From the NCBI GenBank assembly GCA_018654745.1, contig JABILA010000120.1, forward strand, positions 62,001-126,000: a DNA stretch of 64,000 nucleotides, in the 5' to 3' direction. A program made the position numbers and the translations under genes. The notes beneath the pieces are model-generated. The model saw only the letters and a list, made by a program, of their open reading frames with translations, had not been told where the DNA came from and searched no databases. Of the stretch, positions 18,216 to 28,106 are shown piece by piece. Position 1 is the stretch's first letter. Every line of letters starts with the position of its first letter. The DNA is from Alphaproteobacteria bacterium (GTDB lineage Bacteria > Pseudomonadota > Alphaproteobacteria > UBA2966).

Positions 18216-18740
18216 TTACTGACCCATCGCGCGTGGTCGACATTTGTATTTCAAAAACAAAACATAACCGGTGTGCGTGGCGAAAAGTACGACGATGATG
18301 ATCAAAGGCCGTAATTCAAGGCCTGACAGATTCTCTTTCGGCCCGAACAACATCACCGCCAAAGAGATGCCAAGCAACAGATTTAGCGCGATCAAATAGC
18401 CGTAGCTGAAAGTGCTGGCGAGTGATTTGGCAAATTTAATGTAGCTGGCATTTTCCCCGGCAACTGGTAGCCCTTTGGTCGCTTTTGAAAGCTCGAATAA
18501 GTACCAGGCAACAAAGACTGGAATCGCAACCAAATTCCACCAGGCAGGGATAAAACCCAGGGCCAGAACAAAAAACAAAATGCCAAATCTGGATCTGCGT
18601 TTCAGAATACGAATTTGATCAAGCGCTGCCTCATCGTCGACGACCACGCCTTTACCGACCACAGCCCAGGGATACCAGATCCTGTTTCCGTCTTCATCCG
18701 CAGCGATTTCGACAACGGTTTGTTTCTCGAAATATTTCAC
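18216..18740 (-). CDS. Hypothetical four-helix membrane protein
   Basis: A 174-residue protein that I do not recognise. About 45 soluble N-terminal residues (acidic, then basic RILKRRSR) precede four hydrophobic segments near residues 52-66, 69-82, 110-130 and 143-162, ending in a basic tail (KYKCRPRAMGQ). It lies 60 bp beyond tctA on the same strand, but nothing links it to the transporter. Long frames on the other strand here look like shadows. Confidence 0.7.
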   Translation of the reverse strand: MKYFEKQTVVEIAADEDGNRIWYPWAVVGKGVVVDDEAALDQIRILKRRSRFGILFFVLALGFIPAWWNLVAIPVFVAWYLFELSKATKGLPVAGENASYIKFAKSLASTFSYGYLIALNLLLGISLAVMLFGPKENLSGLELRPLIIIVVLFATHTGYVLFLKYKCRPRAMGQ

Positions 18741-18800
18741 TATTCAGTCCAATATCAGGCGGTTGAAGTCGAAGGCACAATAGCTTCATGCCAACTTGAT

Positions 18801-20309
18801 TCAATCCCCGTCAGCAACCGACAACCTGGACCGGCGTCTGCGCCAGATCGGCAGGGCGATAAGGGCGACACCGATAATCAACAGGGTCAAGGTCATGGGG
18901 CGTTGATACATGAACTGGATGCCGTCGGTCAGGTTGACGGCACGGGCGAAGTTATCCTCCATCATGCCGCCGAGGATAAAACCGATGAGCAAAGGGGCGA
19001 GGGGATAGTTGGCAAACCTCAGGATCGTGGCACCGACGCCCAGGCCCACCAGGATCAGCAATTCGGTGGCGTTATTCTGGCCAATGTAGGCTCCGATTAA
19101 GGTGAAGAACAGGATGAACGGGATCAGGTAGTTGCGCGGGATGGTCAGCAATTTGGCGATATAGGGGATCAACGGCAAATTCAGGATGATCAGCACCACA
19201 TTGCCGATATACATGGAAATAATCACCGACCAGAAGATCGTCGGATTGTCGATCATCAGGCGCGGGCCGGGGTTCACATTCAGGGCGATCAGGGCACCCA
19301 GTAGTATGGCTGTGGTGCCGGAGCCTGGAATGCCCAAGGTCAGCAACGGCACGAACGATCCTGTGCAAGCGGCGTTGTTGGCGGCTTCCGGGGCGGCGAG
19401 ACCCTTGATGGAGCCTTTGCCGAATTCCTTTTGTTCCTCTTCCGAGGCGATATTGCGCTCAACCGCATAGCCCAGGAAGGATGCGATGGTGGCTCCGGCC
19501 CCCGGCATGACACCGATCAGAAAACCCTGGATGGATTGCCGCGCGATGACAGGGGCGATGGCGCGGGCTTCAGCACGGGTGATTTTCAGGTCCTTGATCT
19601 GGCCGTCGGCATCATCCTGTTTGGCCCGTGCCGGATCCATCACCAGGAACAGTGCTTCGGGCAGGGCGAACAGAGCCATGGCCAGGGTAATGAAACTGAA
19701 TCCGGACTGCAGGTCCTGCACACCCATGGTGAAACGCGGGGCATTAAACAAGGCACTTTCGCCGACCGTGGCCATGATCAGGCCCATAACTGTCATCAGC
19801 AAAGCCTTGACCACCATGCCTTCACCGGCAAAGGCCGCAATGGCCGATAAACCAACAATCATCAGGGCAAAATATTCGGCGGAATGGAACAGCAGGGCCA
19901 CAGACGACAAGGCCGGAGCGAAACCGATCAACAAAATAGCCCCCACGGTACCACCACAGAATGAAGCAATGGCCGCAATGGCCAAAGCCTTGCCTGCCTT
20001 GCCCATTCGGGCCATAGGGTAGCCATCAAATGACGTGGCGACAGTTCCGGCGACACCCGGTGCGTTGATCAGGATCGATGATGTCGAGCCCCCGAAGATC
20101 GCACCGTAATAAACTCCCGCCAGAAGGATCAATGCGGCAGAGGGATCACCGATCTTGATGGCAACGGGGATCATGATGGCAATGATCGACATAGGCCCGA
20201 GACCCGGCAACATGCCGATGAAGGTACCAATCAGGCAACCGGCCACAACCATAGTCAGGTTTGTCAGGGAGAAGGCGGCGGTGACGCCGAGCATGATTCC
20301 ATCAAACAT
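18801..20309 (-). CDS. tctA: Tripartite tricarboxylate transporter, large permease TctA
   Basis: Large inner-membrane subunit of a secondary TTT-type carboxylate importer (502 residues, about 12 helices). Landmarks are GLGPMSIIAIMIPV, YYGAIFGGSTSSILINAPG, FCGGTVGAI and TLGIPGSGTTAILLGALI, all typical of TctA. The start ATG 20309 has GGGAGG upstream; a longer frame from 20450 overlaps tctB and gives an unrelated N-terminus. It follows tctB by 11 nt. The substrate is not predictable from the permease. Confidence 0.95.
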   Translation of the reverse strand: MFDGIMLGVTAAFSLTNLTMVVAGCLIGTFIGMLPGLGPMSIIAIMIPVAIKIGDPSAALILLAGVYYGAIFGGSTSSILINAPGVAGTVATSFDGYPMARMGKAGKALAIAAIASFCGGTVGAILLIGFAPALSSVALLFHSAEYFALMIVGLSAIAAFAGEGMVVKALLMTVMGLIMATVGESALFNAPRFTMGVQDLQSGFSFITLAMALFALPEALFLVMDPARAKQDDADGQIKDLKITRAEARAIAPVIARQSIQGFLIGVMPGAGATIASFLGYAVERNIASEEEQKEFGKGSIKGLAAPEAANNAACTGSFVPLLTLGIPGSGTTAILLGALIALNVNPGPRLMIDNPTIFWSVIISMYIGNVVLIILNLPLIPYIAKLLTIPRNYLIPFILFFTLIGAYIGQNNATELLILVGLGVGATILRFANYPLAPLLIGFILGGMMEDNFARAVNLTDGIQFMYQRPMTLTLLIIGVALIALPIWRRRRSRLSVADGD

Positions 20310-20320
20310 GATGCGCCTCC

Positions 20321-20794
20321 CTAACTCAAAAACCAGGGTAGGGGGCGCAGGAAGATGCCCAACGCTTGTTGCACCAGAAACCAGACAACACCGGCACCCA
20401 TAAGTGCGACAGGGATCATGATGTGTAACCGGCGCTCTCCCAGGATCCATCCTGTGGCTACAAGGAACAACACGGTCGATGCCAGAAAGCCAACTGGCCG
20501 CAGCGCCAGTGCATAGGCGAGCATGGCGGCGACCAGAATCAGGGTCTGCGTCACTTTGTAGTCGCCAAGATTGGACAGATCGATATCGCTGCCGCTGTCA
20601 GTGGTCACCGGTTTGGGCGACAGAATCACGATGAGGCACAGTATGATGGCGATGACCGACAGGGCCATAGGCATCGTATTAGGCAGAAACACCATGTTGA
20701 GTTCAAATGGCAGCAGGGGATAGGTGAAGGCTGAATAGCCATAAGCGACGGCAACTGTCAGGAAGACCACCGCAATCCATTTGTCGAGTGCCAT
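20321..20794 (-). CDS. tctB: Tripartite tricarboxylate transporter, small permease TctB
   Basis: Small four-helix membrane subunit of the TTT importer, 157 residues. Helices lie near residues 5-22, 38-58, 82-98 and 103-145. ATG 20794 is preferred over 20812 because GAGGG lies 8 nt before it. A strong hairpin-plus-T-run in the gap to tctC (20822-20861) should lower its expression relative to the binding protein. Confidence 0.92.
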   Translation of the reverse strand: MALDKWIAVVFLTVAVAYGYSAFTYPLLPFELNMVFLPNTMPMALSVIAIILCLIVILSPKPVTTDSGSDIDLSNLGDYKVTQTLILVAAMLAYALALRPVGFLASTVLFLVATGWILGERRLHIMIPVALMGAGVVWFLVQQALGIFLRPLPWFLS

Positions 20795-20821
20795 GAAATT
20801 TACCCTCGCCATATCAGATGT

Positions 20822-20861
20822 AAAAAAAGGTGACAGTCACCGAAATTGTGACTGTCACCTT
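20822..20861 (-). terminator. Intra-operon terminator between tctC and tctB
   Basis: A perfect 14-bp stem (20827-20840 with 20848-20861) and a 7-nt loop are followed on the minus strand by seven T residues. The structure is a textbook rho-independent terminator placed after tctC and upstream of tctB-tctA. Partial readthrough would give the excess of binding protein over permease that such importers need. Confidence 0.85.
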
Positions 20862-20872
20862 GATACTTGATC

Positions 20873-21850
20873 CTAGAGAAAACCTAGTTGTTTCATCAAG
20901 CTCTTGATCACTGTTTCCTGGGCTTCGAGGAAGGAGATGAACTTGTCGCCAGGGTTATGGATGTTAACCCAGCCATTTCGGGCGCGCACCGCTTCCCATT
21001 CAGGCGTTGCGTACATCTTGGCGATGGCTGCGCGGTAGGCGTTGGCCTTGTCAGCTGGCAATCCAGGAGCCGCGAAGAAGCCGCGCCAGTTCACAAATTC
21101 AGCATTTACGCCCTGTTCTTTCAGGGTTGGGGCGTCAGGGGCAGCACTATTGCGCTTGTCTGCAGTGATACCAATGATGCGGACTTCACCGGCTTTGGCC
21201 ATGCCGACAGCTTCGGAAAAGCCCGTGGACAGCGCCTTGATCTCACCAGACAGCAAGGCTGCCATGGCTTTACCGCCTGCATCGTATGGAATGTATTTGA
21301 CTTTGGTGGGGTCTTCACCCGCCGCCTGCATGGCGTGGGCAACAACAATATGATCCATGCCGCCTGGCACTGAACCGCCGCCAATGGCGACACTGCGCGG
21401 ATTGGCTTTATAGGCCGCCAGCAAGTCCGCAAAACTCTTGATCGGACTATCCTTGTGCACAACAAAGGCAGCGTAATCGCCAATGGTGCCGGCAATCATG
21501 GTCAGATCGCGGAAATTATGGGGGAAACGACCGACCAGGGAACGAATAACGATCGGTGTGGAGTTCACCATCAATGTGCCGTGATTGGATGCGGCATTTT
21601 CAATCAGGAAGCCAATGGCCTTGCCACCGCCGCCGCCCGACATGTTTTCAAAAGTCGCGGTGCCCACGATACCAGCCTTGGTCAGGGCTTCCCCCGTACC
21701 ACGTGCGGTGCCATCCCAGCCGCCACCTGCGCCACCGGGAATCAAAAAGTGGATGCTATCAACATCAGCGGCAATCGCAGAAGCTGTGAAGAGAGTGGAT
21801 GCGGCGACAACAGATATCGCCGTCTGACGGAGTCGTCTTGTAAATTTCAT
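20873..21850 (-). CDS. tctC: Tripartite tricarboxylate transporter, periplasmic binding protein TctC
   Basis: Extracytoplasmic solute receptor of the Bug/TctC family, 325 residues. A signal peptide (MKFTRRLRQTAISVV, core, ASAIA cleavage) precedes a Bug fold with FLIPGGAGGGWDGTARG, the phosphate/carboxylate-type loop, and IGGGSVPGGMDHIV. It is the first gene of the tctCBA cluster, with the operon promoter expected in 21851-21974. No tctDE two-component system is adjacent. Confidence 0.94.
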   Translation of the reverse strand: MKFTRRLRQTAISVVAASTLFTASAIAADVDSIHFLIPGGAGGGWDGTARGTGEALTKAGIVGTATFENMSGGGGGKAIGFLIENAASNHGTLMVNSTPIVIRSLVGRFPHNFRDLTMIAGTIGDYAAFVVHKDSPIKSFADLLAAYKANPRSVAIGGGSVPGGMDHIVVAHAMQAAGEDPTKVKYIPYDAGGKAMAALLSGEIKALSTGFSEAVGMAKAGEVRIIGITADKRNSAAPDAPTLKEQGVNAEFVNWRGFFAAPGLPADKANAYRAAIAKMYATPEWEAVRARNGWVNIHNPGDKFISFLEAQETVIKSLMKQLGFL

Positions 21851-21974
21851 TTGGAAGTCTCCCCTGGGTGTTTTTATTTTATCGTTTTGATTACCGGTAA
21901 CAGTGTACCTGGTTCAAACAAAAACGATAGCAAATTGCATTCAAGTGACGGTTAAGCAGCGAGGTCGATACTCG

Positions 21975-22787
21975 TCACCCGGGGACGTGGGGCCTGCGTT
22001 CCTTGTTCAGCTCGATGCCGTCGAGCCGTTCCAGCAATTCTGCATGTAGTGGCTTTCCCGCGACAATAATGCCGGTGTGGCGCACATCGGACTGGTTATA
22101 AGTAAAGTCCTTGCCATCCGGCGTAGTGACTTCATAGCCAGCTTCGGTGCAGATCAGGTCTGCGGCGGCAATATCCCAGTCGCATTTGGGCTGCACAGAA
22201 ATTGTCGCGTCATATCTGCCTTGCGCCACCAGGGCCATGCGAAAGGCGATGGAATTGTGAAAATGGAACTGACTTTTGGGGATCGGCAAATGGCCATTTC
22301 GTTGCAACATGCCACTTGAGGACAACAACCGGGCATCGACGATTGCTGGTACCGGGCTTAATTCCAGGGGCTCGTCATTCAATGTCGCACCCTGGCCAAG
22401 CTCCGCAAACCAGAAATCATTGGTCTCGGGGTTCAGGACAGCGCCCAAGACTGGTTTTCCGTCTTCGACCAGGGCTGCACATACTGTGTATTCCGGTTTA
22501 CGCTGCACAAAGGCGCGGGTTCCATCGATAGGATCGACAATCCAGCAGCGCTGGCGCTCCATGCGGTCGCTGTCATCGACGGTTTCTTCCGACAACCAGC
22601 CATAATCTGGCCGGGCTGAACACAGCTTTTCTTTTAATAAGGCATCCACCGCCAGGTCAGCTTCGGTCACTGGATCGCCGGGGTTCTTTTCCCAGGTTTC
22701 CGCGTGGCCCTTGAAGAAGTCATGAGCGACAACACCGCCAGCCAAAACAGCCGATTTCAATAGGGCAATGTCATCTTCAAGGTTCAT
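21975..22787 (-). CDS. cysQ: Inositol monophosphatase family phosphatase, CysQ-like
   Basis: Mg-dependent phosphatase, probably 3'(2'),5'-bisphosphate nucleotidase (recycling PAP from sulfate assimilation) or an inositol-phosphate phosphatase. The metal motifs are WLSEETVDD, VDPIDGTRAF (about residues 92-101) and CDWDIAAADLI (about 206-216). ATG 22787 is chosen; the frame opens at 22805, inside pmbA. The gene follows the pmbA stop by a few bases, so the two are co-transcribed. The exact substrate within the family is uncertain. Confidence 0.85.
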   Translation of the reverse strand: MNLEDDIALLKSAVLAGGVVAHDFFKGHAETWEKNPGDPVTEADLAVDALLKEKLCSARPDYGWLSEETVDDSDRMERQRCWIVDPIDGTRAFVQRKPEYTVCAALVEDGKPVLGAVLNPETNDFWFAELGQGATLNDEPLELSPVPAIVDARLLSSSGMLQRNGHLPIPKSQFHFHNSIAFRMALVAQGRYDATISVQPKCDWDIAAADLICTEAGYEVTTPDGKDFTYNQSDVRHTGIIVAGKPLHAELLERLDGIELNKERRPHVPG

Positions 22788-22791
22788 AAAT

Positions 22792-24126
22792 TCAGGCACC
22801 CGCAACCGTCATCCCGTCGATGCGGATGGTCGGCGCATTGGTACCATATTTGAAACTCAGGTTATTGGCTGGCGTAATGTTGAGGAACATGTCCTTAAGA
22901 TTTCCAGCCACCGTCATTTCACTGACAGGGAAGGTAAGTTCACCATTCTCAATCCAGAAACCCGCGGCACCACGGCTGTAATCACCGGTTACACCATTAA
23001 CGCCAAATCCAATTAAATCAGTGATATAGAGACCAGATTTAATGTCAGACATTAACTCAGCAGGCGACTGTTCTCCAGCTTCCATATACAGATTTGTGGT
23101 TGAGGAATGTGGTGGTGACGCCCCACCGCGACTCCCCCGTCCTGTCGTCTCAAGCCCTAACTGACGGGCAGAAGCCGTATCCATAATCCAGGTTTTCAGG
23201 ACGCCGTTTTCGATCAGATTCAGACGGGCATTGGCAACGCCTTCGCCATCAAAAGGTCGCGACGCCTGTCCCCTGATCATATGGGGTTCGTCGACGATGT
23301 TGATGCCTTCAGCGAACACGGCCTTGTCCATATAGTCTTTCAGGAAACTGGTGCCGCGGGCAACAGCGCCTCCCGTAATGGCACCAGCCAGGTGTCCCAG
23401 CAATCCGTGAGAACAGCGCGGATCATATATGACCGGGACTTCCGACGTTTCAACTTGCTTTGGATTGAGGCGCTTGACCGTACGCTCACCGGCACTGCGA
23501 CCAATCTCTGCGGCACTTTCAAGTTCTGAATGGTGGCGTTTGGAGGAATAGTCGTAATCGCTTTCCATTTCAGTGCCTTCACCGGCCAGAACCGATGCAC
23601 TGAGGGAATAACTGCTGGATTTATAGGTCCCTGCAAACCCGTGGCTTGTGGCAATGGCGACTTCCGCACTGGACCAACCAGCCCCGGCACCATTTGAATT
23701 TGTTACGCCATCAACGGCGAGGGCGGCTTCCTCGGTTTCAGCGGCGATCCCATAGAGCGCCTCAGTGTCATATTCATAATCATCAAAAAGATCGAGGTCC
23801 GGCCATTTCTTTGCCAACCGGTCTTCCGGTGCCAGACCACAATAGGGATCCTCAGGGGCCACTTTTGCCATGGAAACAGCACGTTCAACCAGTTCTTCCA
23901 TGGCCTGGGCTGATGTATCACTCGAGGCGACACACGCTTGGCGTTGGCCGATAAAGACCCGCAGCATCATATCCAGCGACTCAGACCGCTCCAGGTCTTC
24001 ACGTTTGCCCATACGCATGGAGGTCGACAGGGACTGCGATACCACATGGTGGCCATCTGCCGCGTCGGCCCCTGCCTTTTTCGCTTTGGCAAAGAGATCG
24101 TTCAGGAATTCAAGAGCTTCAGACAT
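22792..24126 (-). CDS. pmbA: TldD/PmbA (TldE) family metalloprotease subunit
   Basis: A 444-residue TldE/PmbA homologue. With TldD such proteins form a heterodimeric protease that trims modified peptides and degrades unfolded peptides; PmbA lacks the zinc site carried by TldD. Landmarks are RVFIGQRQACVASSD (about residues 52-66), YDPRCSHGLLGHLAGAITGGAVARGTSFL and GFGVNGVTGDYSRGAAGFWIENGEL near the C-terminus. It is followed immediately by cysQ. TldD is not in this window. Confidence 0.93.
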   Translation of the reverse strand: MSEALEFLNDLFAKAKKAGADAADGHHVVSQSLSTSMRMGKREDLERSESLDMMLRVFIGQRQACVASSDTSAQAMEELVERAVSMAKVAPEDPYCGLAPEDRLAKKWPDLDLFDDYEYDTEALYGIAAETEEAALAVDGVTNSNGAGAGWSSAEVAIATSHGFAGTYKSSSYSLSASVLAGEGTEMESDYDYSSKRHHSELESAAEIGRSAGERTVKRLNPKQVETSEVPVIYDPRCSHGLLGHLAGAITGGAVARGTSFLKDYMDKAVFAEGINIVDEPHMIRGQASRPFDGEGVANARLNLIENGVLKTWIMDTASARQLGLETTGRGSRGGASPPHSSTTNLYMEAGEQSPAELMSDIKSGLYITDLIGFGVNGVTGDYSRGAAGFWIENGELTFPVSEMTVAGNLKDMFLNITPANNLSFKYGTNAPTIRIDGMTVAGA

Positions 24127-24254
24127 GTTTTAACTTTGTTAAAGGATCAGATTTGCGTCCTAAACTAGCGCATTGGAGAAAAAGTGGTAGCGTCTAAGTG
24201 AGATTGCATGACCTGTATGTGAAAAACCGAAGCCGCTCAGAAGGACAAGGCAAT

Positions 24255-25223
24255 ATGGAAGGCATTTCAGAGTTTCGCCGTGGTGGTCCAGATGACCCCC
24301 TCGTTCAGGAAATTATGAAGCAAAAAGGGCTGTCTGAAGTTCCGTTTTACCGGCAAGACAGTCCCAAGGCTGAAAAGTTCGATCTGCATGCCTGTATGCA
24401 GCGATGGATGGCCTGGACGCCACAACGAGACGGGTCTGTAAACACCGATCAACCTGAAGGGCGCGATCCCATTCACCTGGCAAATCTGATCCGGGACAAG
24501 GGCCTTGAGCTTGGGGCGGGGGACATAGGTTTTGCCGAACTGACGCCGGTTATGATCAATGTCGGTTCATCGTTTGAGCTGAAAAATATCGTCTCCATTG
24601 TTGTGTCGGAGGAATACTCAAAGGTGCTGGAAGGGGCGTTGGCCGTCGAGATCGAAGCCTTTGAAGTCTATGTGGAATGCGCCCGGATTTCGACTCAGTT
24701 AGCAGCCTATGTCCGGGACCTGGGCTTTGCCGCCGTCGCCGATCACAACGGCACCGGCGATATCCAGGCAGTGCCAGCCTTGTGCGCCAGCGGCATGGGC
24801 GAGTTGGGCCGTCATGGCAGCGTAATTCACCCCGACTTTGGGGCCAGCTTTCGCCCGGGGTTTGTCATCACCGACGCGCCCGTGCAGCTTAATCAGTCAA
24901 ACATATTCGGTGTTCAGAAGACCTGTGAAACCTGTCGGCTATGTGAGAGCAACTGCCCTCCTGCAGCCATTCAACTCGCGTCGGATTTCATTGTAACCGA
25001 AGGCATCAAACGCTGGCAGGTCGATATTCCACGATGTTACGAAGCCTCAAGATTTCGCGATGAATATTGCCACATCTGCGTCGATGTCTGCCCCTATCAG
25101 CATAAGGCAAACGGTGATCCATCCCGCATGACCATCTTCAAATCCTTCATGAAAAAACGCAAAATTGCAGGCTACCGAACCCCGTCGTGGTTTATCGAAG
25201 ATGAAGCAGAAGTTTTGGGTTAG
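24255..25223 (+). CDS. 4Fe-4S protein resembling the reductive dehalogenase/QueG family
   Basis: A 322-residue cytoplasmic Fe-S protein. Its C-terminal third holds two cluster motifs: CETCRLCESNCP (about residues 236-247) and C-x10-C-x2-C-x3-CP (ending CHICVDVCP, about 283-291). The longer spacing of the second is characteristic of reductive dehalogenases and epoxyqueuosine reductases. No twin-arginine signal or membrane partner is present, and the N-terminal region is much shorter than in catabolic dehalogenases. The true cofactor and substrate are unknown. I use ATG 24255 (AAGGACAAGG upstream); a GTG at 24198 would add 19 residues. Confidence 0.8.
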   Translation: MEGISEFRRGGPDDPLVQEIMKQKGLSEVPFYRQDSPKAEKFDLHACMQRWMAWTPQRDGSVNTDQPEGRDPIHLANLIRDKGLELGAGDIGFAELTPVMINVGSSFELKNIVSIVVSEEYSKVLEGALAVEIEAFEVYVECARISTQLAAYVRDLGFAAVADHNGTGDIQAVPALCASGMGELGRHGSVIHPDFGASFRPGFVITDAPVQLNQSNIFGVQKTCETCRLCESNCPPAAIQLASDFIVTEGIKRWQVDIPRCYEASRFRDEYCHICVDVCPYQHKANGDPSRMTIFKSFMKKRKIAGYRTPSWFIEDEAEVLG

Positions 25224-25231
25224 TGAACGTG

Positions 25232-26740
25232 CTACTTCCAGATCGCCTTGCCCGTACCCGGCAAACCCAAATCTTTCCACATATCGTCGACTTTTTGTAC
25301 CACGTCGTCGGTCATGCGTAATTTGCGGCCCCATTCGCGATTGGTTTCGGGTTCGACTTTGGTGGTGGCATCGAGGCCGATTTTTGAACCCAGGCCTGAT
25401 ACTGGTGAGGCGAAGTCGAGATAGTCGATGGGGGTGTTTTCAACCAGCGTGATGTCACGTGCCGGGTCCATATTGACGGAGACGGCCCACATCACGTCTT
25501 TCCAATCGCGCGTGTTGATATCGTCGTCCACGACAATGACGAATTTGGTGTACATGAACTGGCGCAGAAACGACCACACACCCATCATCACGCGCTTGGC
25601 ATGCCCGGCATAAGCCTTTTTCATCGACACAACTGCTATGCGATAGGAACAGCCCTCGGGTGGTAGCCAGAAATCGGTTATTTCCGGGAATTGTTGCTGC
25701 AACAAGGGAATGAACAGCTCATTCAGCGCTTCCCCCAGCACACTTGGCTCGTCTGGTGGGCGACCAGTGAAGGTGCTGAGGTATATTGGATCCTTGCGCA
25801 TGGTGATGGCAGAGACTGTAAAGACCGGAAATTGCTCAACAGAATTGTAAAAACCGGTGTGATCGCCATAGGGGCCTTCGTCGCCATAGTCTTGCAGGGA
25901 GACATGCCCTTCGATAACGATTTCGGCGTTGGCAGGGACTTTCATGGGCACAGTTTTGCAATCAACCAGTTCAACCTTCTGGTTTCGCAGCAATCCGGCA
26001 AATTGATATTCAGAAAGGGTATCCGGCACAGGCGTGACAGCTGCCAGGATAGTACCGGGGTCTGATCCGATGACAGCGGCAGCGGGCAGGGGTTCCGGGT
26101 TCTGGTCTTTCCAGCGCTGATGATGTTGCGCGCCGCCGCGATGTTTCAGCCAGCGCATCAGGGTCGTGTTCCGGCCTGTGACCTGCATACGGTATATACC
26201 GACGTTGAAGTCATCTTCCTTTTTGTCACCGGGTCCTTTGGTGACGACCAACGGCCAGGTAATCAGAGGTGCAGGCTCGCCCGGCCAGCAAGTCTGGATG
26301 GGTAATTTTGCCAGATCGATATCATCCCCTGTCCAGACAATCTCCTGACAGGATCCGGAGGAGACCGATTTCGGTTTCATGGCCATGGCTTGTTTCAGGA
26401 TTGGCAACATCCCCAGGGCTTCCTTGAACCCACCCGGCGGTTCAGGTTGGCGCAGGAAGGCAAGGGTTTCGCCAAGTTCCCTGAGCGCACCTGGCTCGCG
26501 TTCCATTCCCAGGGCAACGCGGCTGACTGTACCAAACAGGTTGACCAATACAGGCATTCCCGCCTTTTCACCGCGTTCGTTCACCGGGTTCTCAAAAAGT
26601 ACGGCCGGGCCGCCTTCAGCCAGCAAACGCGTCTGAATTTCCGTCATCTCGAGATTTGTTGAAACGGGCTCGCTGACCCTTATCAGGTCGCCGTTAGCCT
26701 CAAGCTTTTCAAGAAAGTCGCGCAGGGAGTTGTAAGCCAT
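25232..26740 (-). CDS. ubiD: UbiD family decarboxylase (3-polyprenyl-4-hydroxybenzoate decarboxylase)
   Basis: A prenylated-FMN-dependent decarboxylase of ubiquinone synthesis; it needs the flavin prenyltransferase UbiX, not seen here. The 502-residue length is typical. The N-terminus [18 protein letters not shown], central [27 protein letters not shown][11 protein letters not shown] (metal and prFMN region) and [15 protein letters not shown] are characteristic. It converges with the Fe-S protein gene and is divergent from the pentapeptide-repeat gene. ubiA of the same pathway lies at 32871-33845. Confidence 0.94.
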   Translation of the reverse strand: MAYNSLRDFLEKLEANGDLIRVSEPVSTNLEMTEIQTRLLAEGGPAVLFENPVNERGEKAGMPVLVNLFGTVSRVALGMEREPGALRELGETLAFLRQPEPPGGFKEALGMLPILKQAMAMKPKSVSSGSCQEIVWTGDDIDLAKLPIQTCWPGEPAPLITWPLVVTKGPGDKKEDDFNVGIYRMQVTGRNTTLMRWLKHRGGAQHHQRWKDQNPEPLPAAAVIGSDPGTILAAVTPVPDTLSEYQFAGLLRNQKVELVDCKTVPMKVPANAEIVIEGHVSLQDYGDEGPYGDHTGFYNSVEQFPVFTVSAITMRKDPIYLSTFTGRPPDEPSVLGEALNELFIPLLQQQFPEITDFWLPPEGCSYRIAVVSMKKAYAGHAKRVMMGVWSFLRQFMYTKFVIVVDDDINTRDWKDVMWAVSVNMDPARDITLVENTPIDYLDFASPVSGLGSKIGLDATTKVEPETNREWGRKLRMTDDVVQKVDDMWKDLGLPGTGKAIWK

Positions 26741-26897
26741 GAATTATTCCGAATGGAGCATTTGAGGCGGAGTATATCGTCTGTGTCCTGACCGCGCGAC
26801 AGGCTGCGTGATTTCTTTCACCTGGGTAAACTACCAAATCATTTGATTGTTTATGAATGAAAATCATGGTCAAATCGATGCTTGGGGGCGATTTGGT

Positions 26898-28058
26898 ATG
26901 AATGTCAGTGAACTGGCAGAGGTACTCAAACAACATCAACGGTTTGTCAAAGGCAAATCAGGGGGTAAACGCGCCATTTTGCGGGATGTTGATTTGTCCG
27001 GCTTGCGGTTGCCAGCTGTGGACCTGAGTGACGCTGTCTTGACCGGCAGTGATTTCAGCAAATGCGTTCTTGGGGGCGTGAAATTCAATTCTGCTGATCT
27101 TTTCGGGGCAAACTTTGAACAGGCGGATCTGAGTAACGCCAGTTTCTTTCGGGCAGATTTAAGAGGTGCCCAGTTCAAGGGTGCCACGATGACCGGGGTG
27201 GACTTGACGGATGCCGACCTGAGACCCGGTGCCTTGATATCTGCTCAAAGTGCTCCGGTGGACTTAAGCGATACCAACCTCGACAATTCCAAATTCGACC
27301 ACGCAAAAATGGACAATGCCAAAATCCGCAATGCGTCTATGAAGAACGCCTCCATGCGCAGTATGCAGGCTAACAGCGTGGATTTTTCCGGTGCAGACCT
27401 TGAAGGCGCCAATATGGAAAAAGCCAAGCTCAAAAATGTCGACCTGACAGGGGCCAACATGGAAAACGCCTCTGTAGAAAGTGCAGATTTTACGGGTGCC
27501 AATATGCGCGGCACGGTGTTGGCAGGTGTCGATCTCAGCACAGCCGATTTGAGAGAAACAAAAGTCAGCATCGGCGCTGGCCAGTTGCCCGTTGAAGTGC
27601 AGAAAATGTTGGCCCGGCACGCCATGTGGGCAGACAGCGGCGGTCAGGATGGAGAGAGAGCCAGTTTCCGGAATTACGACCTTAGTGGTGCCGATCTGGC
27701 GAACGCGTATTTGTCCGGCGCTGATTTTGGCGCTTGCAATCTCACAGAGGCCAACCTTTCAAAGGCGCAATTGGTTCTTGCGGATTTCAGCGGCAGCGAT
27801 CTGACAGGCAGCAATCTGCGAGAAGCTGAACTGAATGGCGCAAAAATGGTCAAGGCCATCATGTGTCGGGTTGATGCGAGTTATGCTTCGATCGGAAAAA
27901 TGACAATTCGCGGTCCTGATGGTAAGGAAACGGGTCACAAATTCCCCGCCAGTTTTGCCGGTGCAGACCTGAGTGATGCTAATTTCTCCAACGCGGATAT
28001 GCGTGGCGCAATAATGGATGGAGCGATCACGACAGGCACCCGTATGGGACTAACCTGA
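26898..28058 (+). CDS. Pentapeptide-repeat protein
   Basis: A 386-residue protein made largely of A(D/N)LxX pentapeptide repeats in two blocks (about residues 40-225 and 265-380), predicted to form a right-handed quadrilateral beta-helix. A short N-terminal segment (SELAEVLKQHQRFVKGKSGGKRA) precedes the repeats. ATG 26898 is chosen because TGGGGGCG lies at a good distance upstream; TTG 26847 and ATG 26853 have no ribosome site. Such proteins range from DNA mimics to effector scaffolds, so function is open. The repeat pattern has Cys/Met-containing variants but no frameshift. Confidence 0.85.
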   Translation: MNVSELAEVLKQHQRFVKGKSGGKRAILRDVDLSGLRLPAVDLSDAVLTGSDFSKCVLGGVKFNSADLFGANFEQADLSNASFFRADLRGAQFKGATMTGVDLTDADLRPGALISAQSAPVDLSDTNLDNSKFDHAKMDNAKIRNASMKNASMRSMQANSVDFSGADLEGANMEKAKLKNVDLTGANMENASVESADFTGANMRGTVLAGVDLSTADLRETKVSIGAGQLPVEVQKMLARHAMWADSGGQDGERASFRNYDLSGADLANAYLSGADFGACNLTEANLSKAQLVLADFSGSDLTGSNLREAELNGAKMVKAIMCRVDASYASIGKMTIRGPDGKETGHKFPASFAGADLSDANFSNADMRGAIMDGAITTGTRMGLT

Positions 28059-28106
28059 TCCAGACGCAACCGTTGAAATCGGCGGGGATCATTGTACTGT
28101 CGTCAG

